From positions 1-26,528 of the IMG/VR virus record IMGVR_UViG_3300010413_000960: 26,528 nt of DNA; one strand, written 5' to 3'. The notes under the pieces were generated by a model, which was given only the letters and a program-made list of their open reading frames with translations, was not told the origin of the DNA and made no database searches. Positions 1-7,706 of this stretch are shown one piece after another. The translations under genes were made by a program, and so were the position numbers. This DNA comes from a virus. Position 1 is the stretch's first letter; every line of letters starts with the position of its first letter.

Positions 1-737
1 TTGGTGAACTGTTGGGCCTGAGAAGTGGCACCAACCACAGAACCATCAACGTTGAGATAGTTGGCAAGATCAGAATCATAGGCATAAGTAGTGTCAGCGT
101 ATTGGCGATTGACAGCATCACGATCAGCCTGGGGGTCAGCAAGATTAGAAAGGTTGACAGGATTTTGTTGAGCTGTACCATCATCTACAATTACACCAGT
201 AGCACCACGCAGGTAAAGAGAACCATCAGAAATGATGCTGATATACTGGCCAGAATGGATAGCAAGCATCTTTGTGGTGTCAAGTTTGACGTCAATAGGA
301 TCGCCAAGATCAAACTGAATGGAGAACTGTGCAATTACCGTATCGCCAAAGTCTGGATGGTGCCATTTAAGACCATAGTTATCGAACTGACCACCCTCTG
401 TTGCAAAGGTAATGCCAGTTCGGTCGAAGCGCATGTAATCCCAAAAAGTAAGACGGTCGTAGTTAGTCGGTGTGGTATCAACAGTGAGATAGGGTGTACT
501 GTCAGCACCTAAGAGTTGAAAAGCTGTAGCACTCTCAAGAACGGGCAGCTTGAGAACGGCAGTCTGTATACCATTGGTGAATGACTGGATTTGTGATGTA
601 GCGCCAGCAACAGAACCATCTTGGTAGAGATAGGTTGAGTTAGCAACGCTGACAAGTTCATACTGAGCATGTGCATCAACAGCACCTCGGTTGATGAGTT
701 CGGCATGATCGTCAATAACTTTGATAGCTTGTGGCAT
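1..737 (-). CDS. Tail fibre-like protein (3' end cut by window edge)
   Basis: An open frame starts at ATG 737, two bases after the stop of the upstream gene, and runs off the left edge, giving at least 245 residues (MPQAIKVIDDHAELINRG...). It contains NPVNLSNLADPQADRDAVNRQY, cited in part here as the DPQADRDAVNRQY pattern; a 'DP..D.DAVNR.Y' motif is common in repeat regions of phage tail fibres. A motif of the form DGSV.GATSQ.Q.FT occurs twice, about 191 residues apart, with the second copy at the window edge, so the protein is probably built of long repeats. As the last visible gene of the tail operon, it is likely a fibre that contacts the host surface. The identity is inferred from motif and position only. 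The start has just a weak GGTGA upstream and is probably coupled to the gene before it. Confidence 0.75.
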   Translation of the reverse strand, partial: MPQAIKVIDDHAELINRGAVDAHAQYELVSVANSTYLYQDGSVAGATSQIQSFTNGIQTAVLKLPVLESATAFQLLGADSTPYLTVDTTPTNYDRLTFWDYMRFDRTGITFATEGGQFDNYGLKWHHPDFGDTVIAQFSIQFDLGDPIDVKLDTTKMLAIHSGQYISIISDGSLYLRGATGVIVDDGTAQQNPVNLSNLADPQADRDAVNRQYADTTYAYDSDLANYLNVDGSVVGATSQAQQFT

Positions 738-738
738 A

Positions 739-3700
739 TTAGTTCACCGAGTTGGATAGACCGCACGAGCTGGCAGTATGGCTAACCCAGACGTTACCGT
801 CAGGTCGTCTTTGCCATGATGCGACAGCAGTAGAGTTGATGGTAGTTGTATCGCGGATAGTTCCGCTTGCATCTTTAAGGGTGAGAGCGCCAGTTGTGAT
901 GTATGTTTGTGTCTCGTACCAGTCTACAGCATAAATGACGTAATGACGACTAGGATAGATATAGACGTTATAGGGGAACTGATAGAGAACTGTACCTGCA
1001 TTTTCAATAGTCCAATCGCGCATATTGACAGTATTGCCGGAACTATTGTAAAGCTCAATGCACTGGTCGAACACAGGTTCAACCAGACCGTTGCCATTGG
1101 CATCGTCATTGCCAAATGCAACACTGTTGAGGATGGTGCCAAAGACAATAGGGGTTGGTGTAAGTGTAGGGGTTGGTGTTGCCGTAACAGTACGAGTAGG
1201 TGTCGGGGTGGGTGTATTTGTTAGCTCTGGTGTGACAGTGGGGGTCGGTGTATTGGTAGCTACTGGTGTTGGGGTGGGGGTAGCTGTAGGAGGAGGAGAG
1301 AGCCAGTATTGGTTGAAACGATTTTGCCAACAAAGTGCCTCTGCAGGGCTGAGTGTGCCAAATGCTGCGGAGATCTCATAGTAGTCTCCGGTAATAGCAG
1401 AGTCTGTACTATCGGGAATGTTAAGATCGGTGCCAAGCGCCCAATTGGTCGTTGTGCCTGAGGTTGAAAATGTGCCTCTTGTTTCTGTAAAAACATAAAG
1501 CGCGGAGTCAGTATCATCTGCCTCGTGCAAGAAGCAGAAAGGTTCATCAATAGTAATGGCGTTCAATACTTCGATAAACTCGGCGCCACCCACGCGGAGG
1601 TTAGGACCTATAATCTCCATGCGATAGTTTCTGCTGGCAGTAGACCAGACAAGACCGGTAGAGAGGGGATTGACACAACCTGAGATAGTCCATGGTGAGC
1701 CATGACCTGTGAATGTGCCAGTAAGACGATCTCCGGTGTCAAAGAAGATTTGATTGTACCCCTTAGGGCTTAACGCTGCCTGGAAGACAGGCCACCGGGT
1801 AGAGTTGGCATTACTCCATGACTCATTTGTGTTGTACCAGTTGTACCAGTCAACAACCAGATCGGCAGGAGATAGGTCAATGTAATCGGTATCTAGAGAA
1901 CTAAGCATCACCAATGTTTCGCCAGTATCCCAACAAACGCTAGTGCCAGGTGTGGGAATGGCTGTTGGTGTAGCAGTGGGAGTTGCTGTTGGTGTTGGTG
2001 TAGCAGTCGGTGGAATGGGTGTTGGTGTCGGCAATGAGCTGTTGAGTGCGACAATTGTATCTATAAAAGAATCCCAATAGCCGGGAAGGGTGTCCCATGG
2101 GTTAGGTAGATTGTCGTCAGTGGTGTAAAGCCAACCATAGTTACTATCCCATGCCTCTTGTATGGCTGTTTGCATCTGCAAGCTACTGGTCTCGTAGATG
2201 AGGGCAGAGAAGTTGCTAGACGGTGTTGTAGCCATCCATGCAGGAGGTGAGTAAGGATAGAAGTTAGCATAGGTGTTCTCGTAGTAAACATCTATGTCAT
2301 TGATTGCCAGATAAGCGTTTGACGATGGTTCAGTACCATGATTGTGAACAACTTGAAGGCCATAGTTAGTCTTAACGTAGTTGTAGAGCGTTGTGTAGTA
2401 GTTGAATGGTGTGGCCGCTGTACTGGTGCTAACCTCGTCAAAGAAGATACCCGTTACCCAGGTCGAATAAGTTGTAGCCCACATGTCAATGTCGGCGTAA
2501 ACTTCAGAGATGTTGCGGCCGCTATAGTTGGTGCTAACATAGCCGTACATGGCAACATTGCCGCTAGCCAGCTCATTCATACCGGTGGTATGATCGCTAT
2601 TGGGATAAGGTGGGTTGTAAACACCTACTCCACAAACATCACTTTCGCGACCGGGACCATTACACCAGTTAAGAACGGCGATAATGTCAACATCATTGCC
2701 GCGGGCAGAAACATCATCGTAGATGTAGGCGCTCGGGTTATACCAGTTAGGATAGCTGTAGAGTGGTATAAGGACACCCATGTCTCCACGAATAATTGGC
2801 GTAGCTGTTGGTGTTGCTGTCGGCGTTGGTGTTTTTGTTGGCGTATGTGTCGGTGTAGGCGTGCGCGTAGCAGTCGGCGTCAAGGTAGGCGTAGCTGTGG
2901 GGATAGAACCGACCCAAAAATCTTGATTCTCAATCGAACCGTTGAAGAATGTGTAACACGCTGGCCTGACAGCCGGGTAGATAATGGGCTGACTGGTGTA
3001 GGGTGGTGGTAGTGATTGTATGTCAAAACATGATTCACCATCGGGGAGCTGGTTATAGGTATAGACACCAGATGGATTTGTTACAACAGTAGCTACGGCT
3101 GCACCACTAATAGCAATGACAGCCCCTTCAATGCCAGGATCGAGGACATCACAAATGTCGTTACCATCATCGTCATAGCAAACAAAACCTTGTATGCTGC
3201 TTGGCAGTGAAGTAGGCGTAGCAGTGGGGGTAGGGGTGTTAGTTGGTGTAGCTGTTGGTGTACCAGTGGGAGTAGCTGTAGGCGTGCCAGTTGGGGTAGC
3301 TGTGTTTTCTGTTGTAGCAGTTGGCGTTGCTGTCGGCCCCTCATGATAGACAACAAGATAAGGTCTGAAGGTGGATATTTCTTCTCTGGTTGAGTAAGAG
3401 TATTGGACAGCAAAAGCAGTTGTAGGGTCGTTGCGTATGTAGAAACCGTAATTGTTGGCGCCACCATGCCATGCCTGAACCATACTGGTGACATCGGCAA
3501 CAATCCAGCCAGGATAATCACCACTGTTGGTAGGCATGACAAAAGAAGACTCAGAAGCACCAATGTCTGCCGCGCCAAGGGCCATCTGTGATTGCCATGC
3601 TAATGAGCTAGATGCTTGATTGGCTGTAACTTCAGTTTCAACCCAAGGTTTGAGTAACCTGTGGAAGTTAAGCGTCATCACATTGGCATTAGATCGGCCA

Positions 3701-5808
3701 GTAGCATAAATGTGCAGTTCTGCATCATGAACGACATTCCCAGCAGGAATAGAGCTTAGATCAAATTGAATGAGTGATGAGTAAGCCGGATTTGGTCTAA
3801 TCCTCATTACCGTTTGTGTGCCAAAGTTGGTATTCTCATCACCAGCTATATAGTTGCTGATATAAGCATCTTGCAGTGGTGTAATGGTAGCAGCACTCAA
3901 AATGGGTGTTGCTGTTGGTGTAACTGTCGCAGTAGGAGGCGTGCCACCAGGGGTAGGGGTAACAGATGCAGCAGCTAATCTGCCACTCATCGTCTCAATG
4001 TCGCAGAGGATTAAACCTTGATAGGGATCAAGTGATACAGAAGAACTAAGCTTGGCAGTAGAGTAAGGTAGTGCGTAACGATCAGCGGGAATAGTGACAA
4101 TGCGGGGATTGGCAGTTGGATTAACAACGGCAGCTCCATATTGAAAGTATCGAACCCAGGGATCGTTATCAACATTTTGCCATGATGAACTTGTCAGCCA
4201 GTCGCTCATGGGGATGCCGCTGCCATTACGTAGTGGGGCGGTTGTGGGAAAACCTAACCACTTAGCACCATTAGGATCAGTGCCGGGTACACAACGACCA
4301 CTAGGACCACTAAGAGGATCAAAAGTAATCCTGTAGTTGTCATACCATGGTGGTACGGTCAAACCTAACGGCTGCCATGAGAAAAACGAGTTATTGAGTA
4401 GAGTAGATGCGTAATAATACTCTTGCATCTCGGCCTCAGTATCCCAATAGCTATAATTAGAAGACAACAAGTTTTTAGTGCCAAGAAAGACATTTTGTTT
4501 GCCATTCTGATCAAAGTCATAGGCAATTTTTTGCATACAATCCCACTGACAGGCATAAGCGGTGCCATTCCAGTTCTTCATATAACCAAATGGAGGAATG
4601 GTGTAATTACCACCGTCGATGATCTCCATCATGAAACCGTCAACGGATGCCATTTGCATGTAAGTGAGTGGGAAAAGGCCGGTGCTTAATGTGTCAGGCT
4701 CCCACATGCCATTGCCCCAAATACGTATGTCGTTGTTACGCAAACAGGCATAAAGATCGTAAAGGCCATAATTGTTCATCATGTCCTGGCCTCTTTTACC
4801 TTCTTCACCACCGCCAAATTGAGTCTCGTCTAAAGTACCATTATAGTCAGCGTCATGGGGCCATGTGAGGTAAGTGTGAAAATGCTGGACAGCAGCATCG
4901 TCACGAATAAAATCAGCACCATTGGCATTCCACAATGTGGTCAGGAAATTGCAATACCATTCAGTATAAGTATCGTCGCCATTGATACGGTGCGCCTCGG
5001 GGCCATTGTAGTTATTGAGTTGGGGCCATGAGAATGTAAGAGGATGAGGAGTAGCATTTTGATCACACATGCCAAACCCCTCGCCAGTACAGGAAGCAGA
5101 CCAGTTTGTAGGATTTTTATTAGCAGCAAGGTAGTCCCTAATGCGGCGAGAGCACCAGATATCAGACGGATTACAAACGGGTGTAGTTGTTGGAAACGTA
5201 CCAGGAGTAGCCGTTGGTGTTGGTTGAAAATAAGTGGGACTGGTGCCATGCCAACCAGCCTGACCATACGTTTTAAATTGCGTGTGTCCGGCAATACGCA
5301 TGGTGCCAGGGTAGTCGCGTTGGCTTTTCAACCACTGTCCATACGTGCCGCTAGGTACAGGTGTGCCACCAATCGAGGTGACCAGCATCCCCTCATGTTG
5401 AATTTCAACAATATCATACTTTTTGGCATTATTAACGGCAGCAGCGCCAAGAAGGTCGTCAGGAAGATTACTGAGCATCAAAGCATAGATACGAGGAAAC
5501 TCATCGTCAAACTCTGGCAGTCTAGCCGGGGTGGGGGCAAGCGGGGGAACATAAGGTGTACCCCACTTCACTTGACCGGGCCAGAAGGGGGGAGCGTCAG
5601 ACAAGATCATAAAATCTGGTTCTGGTGTAGCTGTAGCAACAAGAGAACGCGCACTTTTTGAAGGTGGTTCTTCTATATCATGGAAAATATTATGCCAACA
5701 CAGATGCCCAAGAGCGATCATTACAAGAACAAAGATGATAAAAACGACCCTTTGTTCTCTACTCAGGTTCAACCACTTTTCTTTGGTGAGGTTCAAAAAG
5801 TTTCTCAT
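739..5808 (-). CDS. Membrane-anchored multidomain glycoside hydrolase-like protein (1689 aa) with Thr-Pro linkers
   Basis: Layout by residue: cytoplasmic start 1-19; one hydrophobic helix 20-38 (signal anchor); a GH-like region of about 65-610 with two calcium-loop-like stretches (DADYNGTLDETQF near 319, DFDQNGK near 431); linker 616-640; DNRLRE-like beta domain 640-825; linker; SdrD-B-like domain 869-967 (CYDDDGNDICDVLDPGIEG); linker; Spherulin-4/GH135-like domain 1008-1256; linker; an unrecognised domain 1291-1503; linker; lamin-tail-like domain 1554-1689. The Spherulin-4 call rests on VLIPLYSYPNW, NGPGR, YGYVSTNYSGR and GIFFDE. D1124 and E1125 match the acidic pair known to matter in GH135, and E1177 (YYENTY) is a candidate third acid. 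Spherulin-4 relatives cleave galactosaminogalactan-type polymers. The protein probably degrades or binds cell-surface polysaccharide. It sits between tail genes, overlaps none, and has a short TAGGG upstream of the start. Whether it is in the virion or displayed on the host is unknown. Confidence 0.85.
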   Translation of the reverse strand: MRNFLNLTKEKWLNLSREQRVVFIIFVLVMIALGHLCWHNIFHDIEEPPSKSARSLVATATPEPDFMILSDAPPFWPGQVKWGTPYVPPLAPTPARLPEFDDEFPRIYALMLSNLPDDLLGAAAVNNAKKYDIVEIQHEGMLVTSIGGTPVPSGTYGQWLKSQRDYPGTMRIAGHTQFKTYGQAGWHGTSPTYFQPTPTATPGTFPTTTPVCNPSDIWCSRRIRDYLAANKNPTNWSASCTGEGFGMCDQNATPHPLTFSWPQLNNYNGPEAHRINGDDTYTEWYCNFLTTLWNANGADFIRDDAAVQHFHTYLTWPHDADYNGTLDETQFGGGEEGKRGQDMMNNYGLYDLYACLRNNDIRIWGNGMWEPDTLSTGLFPLTYMQMASVDGFMMEIIDGGNYTIPPFGYMKNWNGTAYACQWDCMQKIAYDFDQNGKQNVFLGTKNLLSSNYSYWDTEAEMQEYYYASTLLNNSFFSWQPLGLTVPPWYDNYRITFDPLSGPSGRCVPGTDPNGAKWLGFPTTAPLRNGSGIPMSDWLTSSSWQNVDNDPWVRYFQYGAAVVNPTANPRIVTIPADRYALPYSTAKLSSSVSLDPYQGLILCDIETMSGRLAAASVTPTPGGTPPTATVTPTATPILSAATITPLQDAYISNYIAGDENTNFGTQTVMRIRPNPAYSSLIQFDLSSIPAGNVVHDAELHIYATGRSNANVMTLNFHRLLKPWVETEVTANQASSSLAWQSQMALGAADIGASESSFVMPTNSGDYPGWIVADVTSMVQAWHGGANNYGFYIRNDPTTAFAVQYSYSTREEISTFRPYLVVYHEGPTATPTATTENTATPTGTPTATPTGTPTATPTNTPTPTATPTSLPSSIQGFVCYDDDGNDICDVLDPGIEGAVIAISGAAVATVVTNPSGVYTYNQLPDGESCFDIQSLPPPYTSQPIIYPAVRPACYTFFNGSIENQDFWVGSIPTATPTLTPTATRTPTPTHTPTKTPTPTATPTATPIIRGDMGVLIPLYSYPNWYNPSAYIYDDVSARGNDVDIIAVLNWCNGPGRESDVCGVGVYNPPYPNSDHTTGMNELASGNVAMYGYVSTNYSGRNISEVYADIDMWATTYSTWVTGIFFDEVSTSTAATPFNYYTTLYNYVKTNYGLQVVHNHGTEPSSNAYLAINDIDVYYENTYANFYPYSPPAWMATTPSSNFSALIYETSSLQMQTAIQEAWDSNYGWLYTTDDNLPNPWDTLPGYWDSFIDTIVALNSSLPTPTPIPPTATPTPTATPTATPTAIPTPGTSVCWDTGETLVMLSSLDTDYIDLSPADLVVDWYNWYNTNESWSNANSTRWPVFQAALSPKGYNQIFFDTGDRLTGTFTGHGSPWTISGCVNPLSTGLVWSTASRNYRMEIIGPNLRVGGAEFIEVLNAITIDEPFCFLHEADDTDSALYVFTETRGTFSTSGTTTNWALGTDLNIPDSTDSAITGDYYEISAAFGTLSPAEALCWQNRFNQYWLSPPPTATPTPTPVATNTPTPTVTPELTNTPTPTPTRTVTATPTPTLTPTPIVFGTILNSVAFGNDDANGNGLVEPVFDQCIELYNSSGNTVNMRDWTIENAGTVLYQFPYNVYIYPSRHYVIYAVDWYETQTYITTGALTLKDASGTIRDTTTINSTAVASWQRRPDGNVWVSHTASSCGLSNSVN
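1150..1296 (-). repeat. Low-complexity DNA encoding the longest Thr-Pro linker
   Basis: On the plus strand this reads as imperfect GGTGTNGGNGT repeats. On the minus strand it encodes residues 1505-1553 of the multidomain protein, almost entirely T, P, A and V. Four further linkers in the same gene lie at 1945-2031, 2797-2904, 3205-3336 and 3889-3963, with a short one near 5179-5226. Each falls at a domain boundary, so they are protein hinges. Their similarity makes them candidate sites for recombination and domain shuffling. Confidence 0.85.
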
Positions 5809-5810
5809 AA

Positions 5811-7706
5811 CTACCCTACTGTGAAAACGATAATGCCTTCGACAATGTTAGTGGATCCTGTTTGACTGGCATCTGAGCTTGCTACAAAAGAGAGGGTGTC
5901 ACCGTCAGCAACATTGTAAGCGCCTTCGCAGGAAGCTGAAAAATCAAAATTGCCTGATCGCGTATGGGCAAGTACTGAAGCTATGCCAGCAAAACGATTA
6001 GCACCAGCACCAGAAAAGCTATCGGTAATATCAACAAGCGCATCTTGATTTGTAGAGGATAACGCAAACTCGGTACGAATGCTAAGATTAACTTTGAGCA
6101 TAATGTCAAGGCCAAACGTCCAAACACCAGTAGCATAACTGGCAAGCATGGCCGTGTCACCGTCAGAGAGATTGGCGTCAAATGTCCAGGTTAAAGTCGT
6201 GCCACCAGAAGCAATGCTGCTTGCTGCGGTAACGTACCAGACTTCTTTGTATGTATCGACATTGGTACTGCCGACAATAAACCACTGTGTACCATCATAT
6301 TGCCAGATGACAAGGGCGCCAATAGAGAAAAGTTTGACGGACGTGTTTTCGACAGTGAGGGGGTAGGGATTCTCAATCGTAGTTGAGCCGGCAGTGACTG
6401 TCACAATGTTGCGGCTTGTGTCGGTCAACTTAACGCCAAAACGATCATTGGCATTGGGTGAGGTTGGAGCTGTGATTGTGAAGTCACCACCACTGGCGTC
6501 AGCGAGTACAAGGTCACCGACCACAGCCTGATAGGTTGTGTCTTTGACAATAAAGGTGAGTGGGCGTGAGTACGTTGTACTATTGGTAATCAAGCCATAG
6601 TTGCCAAGTGCGGCAAGCAAGTTCTTCTCAGCTTCTGAGAGGGAGACGCCAGTAATAGTCGGCTTGGCGATTGGGCTAGAGCTGAAAAAAGCGAGTTTGT
6701 CTCGCTCGGATTGAATAACTGCGCCGATCATCCTGGCCCATGTGTTGGCGCTATCATCAAAAGTAAACTCGTCGATCAGCTCGCCTTGCGTGGTCTCTAT
6801 ACGGTGCGACTGATCATTGCTGGTCACACGTTGACCACCAGTAAGGGTAGTAGGATGAACGGCAGTAAACCAAGGCCGACCAGTGACAGATAACACAGCC
6901 AACCCATTCCCGGCTGGTGTCTCACCCAATGAAATAGCGTCAGGTTGATTGTAAGGACGTGCGGTGATGCTGCCACGTGATGTGATGTCATCCTGGATGA
7001 TAATGCGGTCAGCGACCATCAAACCGGAGAGAAAAGCATTGGTGAGCGCAATGCCATGGGTATCCCATTCTTCGGGCAGCACTTCAGGAAAGAGGTCTTT
7101 GTAAGACTGTGGCACACCAGTTAGACGACCATAGCGACTCTTCCAGACAGGTACACTGTTCTCAACTGCCCACACGTTGACATTAGGGATGCCGCCACCA
7201 GGGATGCCGCTACTGAGCACAAAGTAGCCGCCACCTTCGTCAAGAACGGTGAGTTGCACAAGCATTGTGTTGTAGGCCGGATAAGCATTAGCTTGTGTAT
7301 TTGCAACAGCCCGGGTAACGTTGTAGGTGTAACCTCCGGCTTCGGACACCTCACCATCATTGTCAATAGAGATGATCTCGTAACCGTCGCGATCCTCAGG
7401 TGGATCGACCGGGTTCATAACACTGTAGTGCTGTAGAGCAACCCAAGAACCGGTCCTAAAGAGCTGAGCACTGACGCGTATGGTCGTTTGTATGTTGTCG
7501 ATGCTATCTAAAAGCCAACATGACGGACCTATATACTGCGCATACGGTAGGCCATCGAGCATAGTATCAACAATCTGCTTGACGACCTCGCCAGTATCAA
7601 TAATACCACCACCTTCGCCGGTAATCTGGATGATGGTAGAGCCACCGCTTTTTGAACCCTGGTAACTGCCGAGGTCAATAGATCGTACAACAGCACGTTT
7701 AGGCAC
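5811..7706 (-). CDS. Tail fibre / receptor-binding-type protein (631 aa)
   Basis: I chose GTG 7706 because GGAG lies 7 bases upstream and the GTG overlaps the stop of the previous gene (AGTGCCTAA). The longer open frame up to 7763 has no such support. The N-terminal part has a Gly-rich stretch (STIIQITGEGGGIIDTGE, about 23-40). Residues about 390-480 (VGDLVLADASGGDFTITAP ... IWQYDGTQWFIV) resemble a beta-rich module often found in phage tail and collar proteins. The last 130 residues (about 500-631) are beta-rich and end in VEGIIVFTVG, which could be a C1q/TNF-like jelly-roll used for receptor binding; that is a tentative fold guess. It follows the tail-tip genes and precedes the multidomain enzyme, which fits a distal tail structural role. 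Exact function is unknown. Confidence 0.8.
   Translation of the reverse strand: MPKRAVVRSIDLGSYQGSKSGGSTIIQITGEGGGIIDTGEVVKQIVDTMLDGLPYAQYIGPSCWLLDSIDNIQTTIRVSAQLFRTGSWVALQHYSVMNPVDPPEDRDGYEIISIDNDGEVSEAGGYTYNVTRAVANTQANAYPAYNTMLVQLTVLDEGGGYFVLSSGIPGGGIPNVNVWAVENSVPVWKSRYGRLTGVPQSYKDLFPEVLPEEWDTHGIALTNAFLSGLMVADRIIIQDDITSRGSITARPYNQPDAISLGETPAGNGLAVLSVTGRPWFTAVHPTTLTGGQRVTSNDQSHRIETTQGELIDEFTFDDSANTWARMIGAVIQSERDKLAFFSSSPIAKPTITGVSLSEAEKNLLAALGNYGLITNSTTYSRPLTFIVKDTTYQAVVGDLVLADASGGDFTITAPTSPNANDRFGVKLTDTSRNIVTVTAGSTTIENPYPLTVENTSVKLFSIGALVIWQYDGTQWFIVGSTNVDTYKEVWYVTAASSIASGGTTLTWTFDANLSDGDTAMLASYATGVWTFGLDIMLKVNLSIRTEFALSSTNQDALVDITDSFSGAGANRFAGIASVLAHTRSGNFDFSASCEGAYNVADGDTLSFVASSDASQTGSTNIVEGIIVFTVG

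Noticed and set aside
509-766. An 85-codon minus-strand ORF at the start of the fibre gene
   Set aside because: It overlaps the fibre gene in another frame, and the fibre frame carries a recognisable tail motif and runs to the window edge.
2338-3012. A 224-codon plus-strand ORF
   Set aside because: It lies opposite the multidomain gene and has runs of Cys, Arg and Trp from the linker repeats read backwards. It is a shadow.
1150-3963. Repeats that could be read as a CRISPR array or minisatellite
   Set aside because: The units are short, imperfect, without unique spacers, and match codons for Thr and Pro at domain borders.
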